Origin: Pseudomonas umsongensis
GTDB taxonomy: Bacteria > Pseudomonadota > Gammaproteobacteria > Pseudomonadales > Pseudomonadaceae
Length of the DNA stretch: 64,000 nucleotides
Direction: 5' to 3'
Assembly: GCF_002236105.1 (NCBI RefSeq)
Contig: NZ_NIWU01000001.1
Location: 496,001-560,000, forward strand
Made by a program: the position numbers and the translations under genes
Shown here: one piece after another, positions 42,632 to 51,839 of the stretch
How the letters are laid out: every line of letters begins with the position of its first letter
Position numbering within the stretch: the stretch's first letter is position 1
Notes under the pieces: generated by a model
What the model saw: only the letters and a program-made list of their open reading frames with translations
What the model was told of the DNA's origin: nothing
The model's database searches: none

Positions 42632-44362
42632 ATGTCTGCGACCCTTTCAAACCAGGCACTCACCCAACGTCTAGCGGACTTTTCCACGCTGGTGGAAGCA
42701 CTCGATTATGCCGCTTCAGGCCAGGGCGGCATGAACTTCTATGACAGACATTGCCGCTTGAATGCAGCGCTCGATTACTCAACGCTCAGAAGTAATGCTG
42801 TCTCGATTGCCCAGCGTCTACTTGGGCTCAAGTTGAACAAAGGCGATCGGGTTGCGCTCATCGCCGATACGCACCCAAGCTTTATCGAGTCGTTTTTCGC
42901 CTGCCAGTACGCTGGCTTGATCGCCGTTCCTCTGCTGGTTCCTGCCAGCCTGGGAAGCCATCGTTCCTATGTGGACAAGTTGAAAGGGTTGTTCGCCAAT
43001 TGCACGCCGGCGGCCGTTTTGGGGGTGGAGGAATGGCTGCCCTATATCCGCGAAGCACTGGGGGACACCCGGCAGGTGTTCGTCGGGACGCTTGAGGCAT
43101 TGGGCGAATTGCCCGCGTTGCAGACGTTACCCACGGTCGTGCCGGAGGACATCGCCTACCTGCAATACACGTCCGGCAGTACCCGCTTCCCGCGTGGCGT
43201 GATCATTACCCAGCGTGCGGTGATGGCCAACATCAGAGGCATCGTCGTGGACGGTGTTGGCGTTCGCGCAGGGGATCGGTGCGCCTCATGGTTGCCCTTT
43301 TATCATGACATGGGGCTGGTGGGTTTTGTCTTGGCGCCCATGGCGGCGCAATTGACTGTCGACTACTTGCACACCCGGGATTTCGCCACTCGGCCCGGGC
43401 AATGGCTCAAGCTTATCAGCCAGAATCGAGTCACTGTCTCGGTGGCGCCGCCCTTTGGCTATGACCTTTGTACCCGGCGAGTCCGGGACCTGGAAAAAAC
43501 GCCGCTGGATCTCTCCTGCTGGCGCGTGGCGGGGATCGGGGCAGAACCGATTCGGGCATCGCTGTTAAGCCGTTTCGCCGAGTGTTTTCTCGACACCGGA
43601 TTCGATCCAGCTGCCTTCACGCCTTGCTACGGTCTGGCGGAAAGCACGCTGGCCGTCAGCTTCGCCCGTCGCGGGGTGGGGGTGCAGGTGGACCATGTCG
43701 CGCGCTCGGTATTGGAGCATCAGCTCAGGGCGCAGGCGAGCGCCGCCGATGATCCGGCAAGCTGCGCTTTCACCAACTGTGGCGCCCCTTTGCCCGGCCA
43801 TCGCGTGGAAATCCGCAACGCTGCGGGGCAGCAGGTTGCGGAGCGTGAGGTAGGGCAGATATTCGTCCAGGGACCCAGCGTAATGTCAGGTTATTTCAAT
43901 GACCCACAGAGCACCCGGGCAGTCCTGGAAGATGGCTGGCTGAACACCGGTGACCTGGGCTACCTGTCCCAGGGTGAACTGCATATCACCGGTCGGAGCA
44001 AGGATTTGCTGATTGTGCGCGGTCGCAACATCTGGCCCCAGGATATTGAATACCTGGTGGAATCCGAACCTGAACTGAGGCCCGGCGATGCGATTGTATT
44101 CGTCGTTCCCGTCGATGATGAGACCCAGGTCGTAGTCCAGATTCAATGCCGCATCCGTGAGCCAGAAGGTCGTGAACGCCTGGTCCGTACCCTGGTGGCG
44201 AAGATCACCAGTGAGTTCGGTCTCACTGCTGACGTGCACCTTGTGCCTCCTCACTCGTTGCCGCGAACCTCCTCGGGCAAGCCTTCCCGTGCCGAAGCCC
44301 TTGAACGATTTTTGGCCCAGGCGAACACCGACCTTCCTTATCCAGCGCTGGAGGTGACGTGA
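42632..44362 (+). CDS. FAAL-like acyl-ACP synthetase for ceramide synthesis
   Basis: ANL-superfamily enzyme of 576 residues. The phosphate loop YTSGSTRFPRGV (179-190) has the SGST form found in fatty-acyl-AMP ligases, followed by WLPFYHDMGLVG, CYGLAESTLAV, LNTGDLGYL and the hinge GRSKDLLIVRGRNIWPQDIE, ending in RTSSGKPSRAE with the C-terminal Lys. It would load a fatty acid on the ACP encoded 950 bases downstream. ATG at 42632 is preferred (MSATLSNQ); an in-frame ATG at 42614 adds six residues. It is the first gene of the operon 42632-46761 and overlaps the reductase by four bases. Confidence 0.87.
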   Translation: MSATLSNQALTQRLADFSTLVEALDYAASGQGGMNFYDRHCRLNAALDYSTLRSNAVSIAQRLLGLKLNKGDRVALIADTHPSFIESFFACQYAGLIAVPLLVPASLGSHRSYVDKLKGLFANCTPAAVLGVEEWLPYIREALGDTRQVFVGTLEALGELPALQTLPTVVPEDIAYLQYTSGSTRFPRGVIITQRAVMANIRGIVVDGVGVRAGDRCASWLPFYHDMGLVGFVLAPMAAQLTVDYLHTRDFATRPGQWLKLISQNRVTVSVAPPFGYDLCTRRVRDLEKTPLDLSCWRVAGIGAEPIRASLLSRFAECFLDTGFDPAAFTPCYGLAESTLAVSFARRGVGVQVDHVARSVLEHQLRAQASAADDPASCAFTNCGAPLPGHRVEIRNAAGQQVAEREVGQIFVQGPSVMSGYFNDPQSTRAVLEDGWLNTGDLGYLSQGELHITGRSKDLLIVRGRNIWPQDIEYLVESEPELRPGDAIVFVVPVDDETQVVVQIQCRIREPEGRERLVRTLVAKITSEFGLTADVHLVPPHSLPRTSSGKPSRAEALERFLAQANTDLPYPALEVT

Positions 44363-45276
44363 GTGCTCGCGTTGTTTCGCTCACTGGCGCGACTGGCTTC
44401 ATAGGCAGTGTCCTACGCGAACGGCTCATCACCCGTGGCGTGGAGGTCCGTGCCCTGGCTCGCTCCAGGAGCGCAATGACAGCGGATGGAACAAAGTGGA
44501 TCAGCGGAACACTGGAAGATGAACAGGCCCTGGCCGAGCTCACCAGGGGGGCAGATACAGTCATTCATTGCGCAGGGAAGGTCAGGGGCAGGAATGCCCG
44601 AGACTTCGACGAGGTCAATGTGCAGGGCAGCAAGCGCTTGATGGAGGCGGCGCGGATGAGTGGGAGTTGCGAGCGTTTTTTGCTGATCTCGTCCCTTGCC
44701 GCTCGCTATCCGACATTGTCCTGGTACGCCGCTTCCAAATTCGAAGGGGAATGCCAGGTCAGGGAGGCGGCCGGGACGATACCCGTGTGCATTTTCAGGC
44801 CAACCGCCGTATATGGACCAGGCGACCGCGAGTTGCGCCCGGTGTTCGAGTGGCTCCTGCGGGGCTGGCTGGTCACGCCCGGTAAAGGCGATTCACTGCT
44901 TAGCTTTCTGCATGTCGACGATCTGGTCAGTGCCGTCATGCAGTGGTTGGATGCGCCTGTCATGCAATCGCAGACCTTTGAATTATGTGATGGCCAGGCG
45001 CAAGGGTACGACTGGGCAAGCCTGGCCAGCATCGCCACCGATATCCGCAATGCGCCGGTACGGCACGCGGTAGTGCCTGCCAAGGTGTTGAAGGGGATCG
45101 CACGAGCGAACCTGGTGCTGTCGCGCTTCACCCGCCAGGCGCCCATGCTGACCCCCGGTAAAGTCAATGAGCTGATGCACCCTGACTGGACTTGCAGCAA
45201 TGCCCGCATCAGCGCGGTATTGGGTTGGGAGCCGCAGATTCTGTTAGGGCAAGCATTGCGCAATCATCTGTACTGA
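44359..45276 (+). CDS. NAD(P)-dependent epimerase-fold reductase (CerR-like)
   Basis: Extended SDR of 305 residues: cofactor motif TGATGFIG (9-16), HCAGKV, SSLAA (111-115) with the catalytic Ser, and YAASK (Y123, K127). In the Caulobacter ceramide pathway an epimerase-like protein (CerR) reduces the 3-keto group of the sphingoid intermediate. Gene order ligase-reductase-ACP-Spt matches that pathway. The start is GTG at 44359 with GGAGG upstream and a GTGA overlap. Confidence 0.85.
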   Translation: MSARVVSLTGATGFIGSVLRERLITRGVEVRALARSRSAMTADGTKWISGTLEDEQALAELTRGADTVIHCAGKVRGRNARDFDEVNVQGSKRLMEAARMSGSCERFLLISSLAARYPTLSWYAASKFEGECQVREAAGTIPVCIFRPTAVYGPGDRELRPVFEWLLRGWLVTPGKGDSLLSFLHVDDLVSAVMQWLDAPVMQSQTFELCDGQAQGYDWASLASIATDIRNAPVRHAVVPAKVLKGIARANLVLSRFTRQAPMLTPGKVNELMHPDWTCSNARISAVLGWEPQILLGQALRNHLY

Positions 45277-45311
45277 GCGGCGAAGAACGACTGAACCCCA
45301 GGAGATCCACG

Positions 45312-45572
45312 ATGATCACAGAAGAAGCGATACTCGAAAAGGTCATGGAGATCATCGAGCCGTTTGCACCATCTGGAATGGTAATCAAACCGAATTCCGA
45401 TCTGACCGGAGACTTGGGGATGGAGTCGATAAAGGTGATGGACATGCTGTGGGTATTGGAGGACGAGCTCAAAATGTCGATCCCTCTCAATATCCTGATG
45501 GACGTGCACACTCCCGACCAGTTGGCTCATGCCATTCTTACCCTGACGGAGCGTAAAAATGGGACTGTTTGA
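45312..45572 (+). CDS. Dedicated acyl carrier protein
   Basis: An 86-residue acidic ACP with the phosphopantetheine Ser at S39 in DLGMESIKVMD. AGGAGATCC precedes the ATG at 45312. It overlaps the serine palmitoyltransferase gene by 14 bases, so the two are probably translationally coupled. It is expected to present the fatty acyl chain made by the ligase to the palmitoyltransferase, in place of acyl-CoA. It differs clearly from housekeeping AcpP (DSLD site motif) in its DLGMES sequence. Confidence 0.9.
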   Translation: MITEEAILEKVMEIIEPFAPSGMVIKPNSDLTGDLGMESIKVMDMLWVLEDELKMSIPLNILMDVHTPDQLAHAILTLTERKNGTV

Positions 45573-46761
45573 CAAGTTCGGCAAGCTGGCAGCTGAGCGC
45601 GCCAGTCTCTGTGGCACACAGATCCATCCTTTTGGAATTCGCATCGATGAGATGTATTCCCCCACCGAGGGCTGTATTGAGGGGCAAAGGGTCATTCTCG
45701 CCGGCACCAATAATTATCTTGGACTCACCTTCGACCCCGCCAGCATCAAGGCGGCGCAGCGCTCACTGGCGCTAGAAGGCACCGGCACTACCGGTTCTCG
45801 CATGGCCAACGGCAGTTACGCCGGACACAGCGCGCTGGAAGAGGAACTGGTTGATTTCCTGGGGCGAAGTTCCGTCATCGTGTTCTCGACAGGCTATGTC
45901 GCCAACCTGGCTGTCATCGGGACGTTGGCAGGGTCGCGCGAGGTCGTGTTGCTTGACGCTGACTGCCACGCGAGCATCTACGACGCTTGCAAGCTGGGAG
46001 GCGCGGAGATCATCCGTTTTCGCCATAACGATGTCGCTGATCTGGAGCGGCGCATGGTCCGGCTCGGCGAACGCGCGCGGGAAGCGATTATCCTGGTGGA
46101 AGGGATCTACAGCATGCTGGGCGACCAGGCTCCGCTCAGAGAAATAGTCGAGGTCAAGCGCCGCCTTGGAGGTTACCTGTTGGTTGACGAGGCGCATTCC
46201 TTTGGCGTCCTGGGGGCCAACGGGCGAGGCCTGGCCGAGGAGCTGGGTGTGGACTCGGAGGTGGACATCCTGTTGGGAACGTTCAGCAAGAGTCTGGGCG
46301 CCGTCGGCGGATTCGCCGCCTGTCACGACGCGCAAATGGACCTGCTTCGCTACGCCAGCAGACCTTATATTTTTACCGCTTCACCAGCCCCCTCGGCGAT
46401 TGCCTCGGTAAGGACGGCGCTGGCGGCCATCAAGGAGCGCCCGGAGCTGCGGCATCAGCTGTGGTCGAACGCCCGACGGCTGTATCAAGGTTTGGCAGAG
46501 TCAGGCTACCAGTTGGGACCGCAGGCCAGTCCAGTGATTGCCGTCATGCTGGAGTCGCCTCAAGAGGGCCTGACCGTTTGGCGGGCGCTGATAGAGAGGG
46601 GCGTCTATGTCAATCTGGTCCTTCCTCCCGCGACCCCCGGCGCCGTCACCCTGGTGCGTTGCAGCGTCAGTGCGGCCCATACACCTGAACAAATTGACCG
46701 GATCATCGAGGCCTTCGCTTCATTGCGTGGCGCGATGGGCCAGGTCACGGCGGGCGCTTGA
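45559..46761 (+). CDS. spt: Serine palmitoyltransferase (alpha-oxoamine synthase)
   Basis: A 400-residue fold-type I PLP enzyme. The PLP lysine is K244 in GTFSKSLGAVGGF, the ring-stacking His is H137 (DADCHASIYD), and D210 and H213 lie in VDEAHSFGVLG. The N-terminal GTNNYLGLTFDP (49-60) and EGTGTTGSRMANGSY (73-87) are close to bacterial Spt proteins and unlike BioF or Kbl. It condenses serine with an acyl thioester to 3-ketosphinganine, the first step of sphingolipid synthesis. The flanking dedicated ACP, ligase and reductase support Spt over other oxoamine synthases. Confidence 0.92.
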   Translation: MGLFDKFGKLAAERASLCGTQIHPFGIRIDEMYSPTEGCIEGQRVILAGTNNYLGLTFDPASIKAAQRSLALEGTGTTGSRMANGSYAGHSALEEELVDFLGRSSVIVFSTGYVANLAVIGTLAGSREVVLLDADCHASIYDACKLGGAEIIRFRHNDVADLERRMVRLGERAREAIILVEGIYSMLGDQAPLREIVEVKRRLGGYLLVDEAHSFGVLGANGRGLAEELGVDSEVDILLGTFSKSLGAVGGFAACHDAQMDLLRYASRPYIFTASPAPSAIASVRTALAAIKERPELRHQLWSNARRLYQGLAESGYQLGPQASPVIAVMLESPQEGLTVWRALIERGVYVNLVLPPATPGAVTLVRCSVSAAHTPEQIDRIIEAFASLRGAMGQVTAGA

Positions 46762-46819
46762 TGAGTGTCGTGAGCTGTCGGTGAGCTAATCTTTACCTAC
46801 GTCATAGTGAACCACAGTC

Positions 46820-48547
46820 ATGCGGATTATTTTTGCCTTTGGCCGCTCCTATCCGGCCCGCACCGTGCTGATGCTCCTGAGCCTGCTGCTGGCAGGGGTG
46901 GTTGAAAGCGTCAGTTTGAGCACGATGCTGCCCTTGATATCGGCCATGCTTGAAGACCAGCCTCATTCGAAGCTGGCGGTCTACGTCTTCGGGGCAATGA
47001 ACTCGATCGGCCTGCAGCCGACGATCGCGAACATGCTGGTGGTCATTGTCGTGGGCATGACGCTGAGCAACCTGCTGATACTGTTGGGCAACCGTCAAGT
47101 GGGCTATACCGTGGCACACGTGGCAACCGACCTGCGTGTGAGCCTCATCAAGGCATTGCTGGGTAGCCGCTGGGAATATTACCTGCGCCAACCCTCCGGA
47201 GCACTGGCCAATGCCGTGGCAACCGAAGCCTTCCGGGCTTCAACAGCCTATGAGCATGCGGCCAATATGCTGGCGCTGGGTATCCAGGCGGCGGCCTATG
47301 CACTGATCGCGCTTTTTGTCTCGTGGCAGGCCGCGCTCCTGTCACTGGTGATCGGCTTCGTCCTGCTGGCTGCCGTGCGAGGTCTGGTCAAGACATCGCG
47401 ACGTGTCGGGAAAAGCCAAACCCGCCTGATGCGTGAGTTGCTGGTGCACCTGACGGACACCCTTGGCTCGGTGAAACCGCTCAAGGCCATGGCACGCGAT
47501 GACATCGCCGATTCCTTGCTGCGTCGTCACGCCGGCGAGCTCAATACCGCATTGGAGCGCGAAGTGATGAGCCGCGAAACGCTGCGGGCCTTGCAGGAGC
47601 CCATGCTGGCGATCCTTGCCGCCGCGGGCCTCTACGCGGGGCTGGTCATCGGCGGCATGCCGCTGTCTTCGGTGATGGTGTTGATCTTCGTGGTAGTGCG
47701 CATGCTGGGGTTGCTGCACAAGGCACAGCAGCGCTATCACCGGATGGCCGCGCAAGAGAGCGCCTATTGGGCCATTAACGAGTCGATCGACAACGCTATT
47801 GCCGATGCCGAGCCTGTCGGAGGGACTTGCACGCCTTCCTTGCAGCGGCATATCGCTTTTGAAAATATCAGTTTTGGCTACGGCGGGCGGCAGGTTCTTG
47901 ACAACGTGTCGATGAATTTCCCGGTCGGTTCATTCACCACCATGATCGGTCCTTCCGGCTCCGGCAAGACCACCGTGCTCGACCTGATCTGTGCGCTGCT
48001 CGCGCCACAGTCCGGACGCATCAGGGTCGACGACTGTGACTTGCATGCCTTGGACAGGAAGGCCTGGCGCCGAATGATCGGCTACGTCACCCAGGAAACC
48101 CTACTGCTGCACGATAGCATCCTGGCGAACGTCACCTTGGGAGACAGGGCCTTGAACGCCACCGACGCAGAGCGCGCGCTGCGTCAAGCCGGTGCATGGC
48201 AGTTTGTGCAGGAATGCCCTGGCGGACTGCAATCGATCGTCGGCGAGCGCGGGGCCAAACTCTCAGGAGGGCAAAGGCAGCGTATCGTCATCGCGCGTGC
48301 CCTGGCCCATCGCCCCAGGCTGCTGATCCTGGACGAAGCCACCAGCGCCCTCGATCCCGAGTCGGAGGCCGAAATATGCCAGGTGCTGAAGAATCTCACG
48401 CCTGGCATCACGGTCATCGCAGTGTCGCACAGGCCTGCCGTGATCCGCATTGCGGATCAGATTCTCGAGGTCCGAGACGGCAAGGTACTGGCCACGCACC
48501 ATGCCGTCGGTCCTGATGGCACTCGGGCTGACGAGGCGAAAGCCTGA
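46820..48547 (+). CDS. MsbA-like ABC transporter (membrane and ATPase domains fused)
   Basis: A 575-residue half-size exporter: six membrane segments in residues 1-315, then the ATPase with Walker A GPSGSGKTTVLD, Q-loop VTQETLLLHDSI, signature KLSGGQRQRIV, Walker B LLILDEATSALD and the H-loop SHRPA. It begins 58 bases after the serine palmitoyltransferase gene in the same direction. The layout is that of lipid flippases such as MsbA, so flipping the new sphingolipid across the inner membrane is the natural inference. A REP pair follows and probably ends the operon. Confidence 0.9.
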   Translation: MRIIFAFGRSYPARTVLMLLSLLLAGVVESVSLSTMLPLISAMLEDQPHSKLAVYVFGAMNSIGLQPTIANMLVVIVVGMTLSNLLILLGNRQVGYTVAHVATDLRVSLIKALLGSRWEYYLRQPSGALANAVATEAFRASTAYEHAANMLALGIQAAAYALIALFVSWQAALLSLVIGFVLLAAVRGLVKTSRRVGKSQTRLMRELLVHLTDTLGSVKPLKAMARDDIADSLLRRHAGELNTALEREVMSRETLRALQEPMLAILAAAGLYAGLVIGGMPLSSVMVLIFVVVRMLGLLHKAQQRYHRMAAQESAYWAINESIDNAIADAEPVGGTCTPSLQRHIAFENISFGYGGRQVLDNVSMNFPVGSFTTMIGPSGSGKTTVLDLICALLAPQSGRIRVDDCDLHALDRKAWRRMIGYVTQETLLLHDSILANVTLGDRALNATDAERALRQAGAWQFVQECPGGLQSIVGERGAKLSGGQRQRIVIARALAHRPRLLILDEATSALDPESEAEICQVLKNLTPGITVIAVSHRPAVIRIADQILEVRDGKVLATHHAVGPDGTRADEAKA

Positions 48548-48576
48548 GAAAAGCGCAGGGGTAGGGGGCGTCCGGT

Positions 48577-48692
48577 CTGTAGGAGCGAGCATGCTCGCGA
48601 AAAACCTGAGAGCACCGCGGCGTGTCAGGCTCCTCGCGACATCGTTGACCTCCATCGTCGGAACGCCGCCCGGAGCATGCTCGCTCCTACAG
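48577..48692. repeat. REP pair (inverted), GTAGGAGCGAGCATGCTCG type
   Basis: Facing copies at 48577-48600 and 48671-48692, with GAAAAACCTGAGAGCACCGC between them, also seen at 39583-39602. It separates the convergent ABC transporter and SDR genes. Confidence 0.85.
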
Positions 48693-48722
48693 AGATATCC
48701 GTTCATTCGCGGGAGCTAGCGT

Positions 48723-49499
48723 TTACAGGCTGCCGACCAGATGGCCGCCGTCCACTGCCAGGACCGCGCCTGTCATGAAGGCGCCGGCCTCGCTCGCGAG
48801 CAGGAGAAACGGGCCTTCCAGTTCCTGCAGGCTTCCCAGTCGTCGCATCGGTACGGTGTCGCGTATATACGCCTGGCCCTTTTCGCTGTCGAAATACTCA
48901 TCGTTCATTTCGGTCTTGAAGTAACCCGGCGCAATGGCATTCACGCGGATCTGGTAGCGCGCCAGTTCCAGCGCCAGGGATTTGCTCAGTTGCACCACGC
49001 CAGCCTTCGCCGCGCAGTAGTGGCTGTAGCCAGTGCCTACGCGCAGCCCGAGCATCGAGGCGATGTTGACGATGCTGCCAGGTCGCTGCGCCTTTGCGAG
49101 GCGTTGCGCCGCACACTGGGCAACGCGCCAGACGCCGTCGAGGTTGGTCGACAGTATCGCCCGCCAATCGGCTTCGCTGATCTCCAGCACGCGCTGGCCG
49201 TTGCCGATGCCGGCATTGTTGAGCACTACATCCACCACACCGAACGCAGCTTGGGCGGCGTCAAACGCTGCTTCGACGCTGTCGCGATCGGTAACGTCCA
49301 AGGCCACGGCCATAGCCTCACCGCCAGTCTGGCGAATTTCGTCTGCCAGTTGCTGCAAGCGCTCCACGCGCCGGGCGCCCAGTACTACGCGCGCACCCGC
49401 ATCGCTGGCCACGCGCGCCAGATGCGCGCCAATGCCGCTGGAGGCACCGGTGACCAGTACCGTCTTGCCAATCAGGGAAAAACCGGGGTTTTCATTCAT
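48723..49499 (-). CDS. Short-chain dehydrogenase/reductase
   Basis: Classical SDR of 258 residues: TGASSGIG (18-25), NNAGIGNG, NIASMLG and YCAAK with catalytic Tyr and Lys, and the C-terminal TGAVLAVDGGHL. The ATG at 49499 has AGGAAC upstream. It is the last gene of a beta-oxidation-like operon with the FadB-like and acyl-CoA dehydrogenase genes, so the substrate is probably a hydroxyacyl or alcohol intermediate of the same pathway. Confidence 0.9.
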   Translation of the reverse strand: MNENPGFSLIGKTVLVTGASSGIGAHLARVASDAGARVVLGARRVERLQQLADEIRQTGGEAMAVALDVTDRDSVEAAFDAAQAAFGVVDVVLNNAGIGNGQRVLEISEADWRAILSTNLDGVWRVAQCAAQRLAKAQRPGSIVNIASMLGLRVGTGYSHYCAAKAGVVQLSKSLALELARYQIRVNAIAPGYFKTEMNDEYFDSEKGQAYIRDTVPMRRLGSLQELEGPFLLLASEAGAFMTGAVLAVDGGHLVGSL

Positions 49500-49552
49500 C
49501 GCATTGTTCCTGTCGGGGAGTGGATCGGCCGCCCATGGCGGCCGATCGGGAC

Positions 49553-51664
49553 TCAGATTCGTTCGATGCGGGTCTTGCCGGCAGCCACCAGGTGTTCCAG
49601 CAACGGGGCAGGGTGGAACCACATCTCGCCGTATTCGCCGAGGGCCTTGCGGTAATGGCGGATACCGTCCAGCACCTTGTCCAGGCCGATCTGCTCGGCA
49701 TAATGCATCGGCCCGCCGAGCCACGCCGGGAAGCCGTAACCGTTGATCCACACCAGGTCGATATCGCCACTGCGCTCGGCAATGCCTTCGTCGAGCAGCT
49801 GGATGCCCTCGTTGATCAGCATGAACAGGCAGCGGTCATGAATCTCCTGCGTGGCGATCGGCCGGCGGCGGATGTCCAGTTCGCCGGCGATGCGTTCGGC
49901 CAGGGTGATGACCTCGAAGTCCTCCTTGCGCTCGCGACCCTCATAGATATACGCACCGCGCCGGGTCTTCTGGCCGAAGCGGCCGAGGGCGTTCAGTTCG
50001 TCAGCCAGGCGGCAATAGCTCGGATCATGGGCAATCGCTTCACGACGCGACTCGCGCACCAGGAAGCTGACGTCGATCCCGGCCAGGTCGTGCATCGCCA
50101 TCACCCCCATGGCCAGGCCGAGGTCAGTCAGCACCTGGTCGATTTGCGCTGGCGTAGCGCCCTCCAATACCAGGCGATGGGCTTCGCGGGAGTAGGGTTC
50201 GAGCATGCGATTGCCGATGAAGCCGAAGCACACGCCGGACACTACCGGGATTTTTCCAATCGTCTTGCCCAGTTTCAGTGTGGTCGCCAGCACCTCGGGC
50301 GCGGTGAGTTTGCCGCGAACCACTTCGAGCAGGCGCATCACATTGGCCGGACTGAAAAAGTGCAGGCCGATGACGTCTTGCGGGCGGCGCGTAACCGCGG
50401 CGATCTGGTCGACATCGAGGGTGGAGGTGTTGCTGGCCAGAATCGCGCCTGGCTTGCACACCTCATCCAGGGTGCGGAACACCTGTTGCTTGATCGGCAG
50501 GCTTTCGAACACCGCCTCGATCACCAGGTCGCACTCGGCAATGTCGGCATAGTCAAGGGTGCCGGTGAGCAAGGCCATGCGCTGGTCGAGCTGTTCCTGG
50601 GTCAGCTTGCCGCGTTGCCGGCTGATCTCATAGCTGCTGCGGATTTGCCCCAACCCACGCTCCAGCGCCTCGGGTTTGAGCTCCAGCAGCGTGACGGGGA
50701 TGCCCACGTTGGCGAAGTTCATGGCGATGCCACCGCCCATGGTCCCGGCGCCGATCACCGCGACCCGGGCGACCGGACGCAAGGCAGTGTTAGCGGTGAC
50801 ACCGGCCACTTTGCCGGCCTCGCGCTCGGCGAAAAACACATGGCGCAAGGCCTGGGATTGCGTCGAGGCTTCGGCTTCCTTGAACAAGGCGACTTCGCGC
50901 TGCAGGCCGGCCTGCAACGGCAGCACGCAGGCCGACTCGACGGCCGCCAGCACCAGTCGGGGCGCCAGGCGGTTTTTCCAGCGCGGTTCGTGGCTGGCCC
51001 GATAGTCTGTGAAATACCCATCGGGCAGGGCGGCGGCCGGGTTGGCGTGACGTTCTGCGGGGCGCGCCGGTGCGCTTTCGCGGATCAACTCCTGGGCGAA
51101 GTGACGTGCGCCATCGAGCAGGCATTCGCCGTCCCCGGGCAAGCGGTCGATCAAGCCGAGCTCAAGGGCCCTGCCTGCGCTGACAGGCTGGCCGGAGATC
51201 ATCATTTCCAGTGCCGGTTCGGCGCCGATCAGTCGCGGCAAACGCTGGGTCCCACCCGCACCGGGCAATAGGCCCAGGTTGATTTCCGGCAAGCCGAGAC
51301 GGCTGTCGGCAGCGCTGATGCGATAACCGCAGGCCAGCGCCAGCTCCAGCCCACCACCGAGGGCGAAGCGATCGATGCTGGCAATCAGTGGTTTGTCGAT
51401 TTGGGTCAGACGCAACAGCAAGTCGGGCAGCGAAGGGGCGGCGAAAGACCCGGGAAGGCCGAATTCGCTGATATCGGCACCGGCGCAGAACAAGCCGTTT
51501 GCACCGTGCACAATGATCGCCGAGACGGCAGGATCGCTGGCGGCGCGCTCGCAGGCGTCGAGAATGGCCGCACGCAGGGGTTGCCCCAGTGCGTTGACCG
51601 GCTTTGATGCCAGGCCGATCAGGGCGAGGTTGTCTTCGACGTGGTAGGTGACCAGGTTGCTCAT
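49553..51664 (-). CDS. Enoyl-CoA hydratase / 3-hydroxyacyl-CoA dehydrogenase bifunctional enzyme
   Basis: A 703-residue FadB-like fusion. Residues 1-190 are crotonase fold with both catalytic glutamates (GGGLELAL and LPEINLG) and the oxyanion loop FCAGADISEFG. From about 295 a Rossmann domain begins (VAVIGAGTMGGGIAMNF), then SNTSTLDVDQIA and GLHFFSPANVMRLLEVV with the catalytic His, followed by two helical C-terminal domains. The thiolase partner of classical fadBA is absent, so this is a specialised degradation operon. REP DNA separates it from the upstream acyl-CoA dehydrogenase gene. Confidence 0.93.
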   Translation of the reverse strand: MSNLVTYHVEDNLALIGLASKPVNALGQPLRAAILDACERAASDPAVSAIIVHGANGLFCAGADISEFGLPGSFAAPSLPDLLLRLTQIDKPLIASIDRFALGGGLELALACGYRISAADSRLGLPEINLGLLPGAGGTQRLPRLIGAEPALEMMISGQPVSAGRALELGLIDRLPGDGECLLDGARHFAQELIRESAPARPAERHANPAAALPDGYFTDYRASHEPRWKNRLAPRLVLAAVESACVLPLQAGLQREVALFKEAEASTQSQALRHVFFAEREAGKVAGVTANTALRPVARVAVIGAGTMGGGIAMNFANVGIPVTLLELKPEALERGLGQIRSSYEISRQRGKLTQEQLDQRMALLTGTLDYADIAECDLVIEAVFESLPIKQQVFRTLDEVCKPGAILASNTSTLDVDQIAAVTRRPQDVIGLHFFSPANVMRLLEVVRGKLTAPEVLATTLKLGKTIGKIPVVSGVCFGFIGNRMLEPYSREAHRLVLEGATPAQIDQVLTDLGLAMGVMAMHDLAGIDVSFLVRESRREAIAHDPSYCRLADELNALGRFGQKTRRGAYIYEGRERKEDFEVITLAERIAGELDIRRRPIATQEIHDRCLFMLINEGIQLLDEGIAERSGDIDLVWINGYGFPAWLGGPMHYAEQIGLDKVLDGIRHYRKALGEYGEMWFHPAPLLEHLVAAGKTRIERI

Positions 51665-51698
51665 GTTGATTTCCCGAAATTTATTGTTATCACGGCCC

Positions 51699-51830
51699 CC
51701 TGTAGGAGCGAGCATGCTCCGGGCGGCGTTCCGACGATGAACTTCCAAACACCGCGTGAATCCTGAAAGCACGCGTTATCGTTGACGACCATCGTCGGAA
51801 CGCCGCCCGGAGCATGCTCGCTCCTACAGG
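51699..51830. repeat. REP pair (inverted) within the beta-oxidation operon
   Basis: Facing copies of GTAGGAGCGAGCATGCTC with CGGGCGGCGTTCC arms, at 51699-51736 and 51796-51830. They lie between two co-directional genes (acyl-CoA dehydrogenase stop 51840 and FadB-like start 51664), where a hairpin could reduce downstream expression or stabilise the upstream transcript. Confidence 0.85.
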
Positions 51831-51839
51831 GGAGGGGCA

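Noticed and set aside
45559..46761. Assignment as biotin synthesis BioF or threonine-pathway Kbl
   Set aside because: The GTNNYLGL and EGTGTTGSRMANGSY motifs, dedicated ACP, ligase and CerR-like neighbours fit serine palmitoyltransferase better; no bio or tdh genes are nearby.
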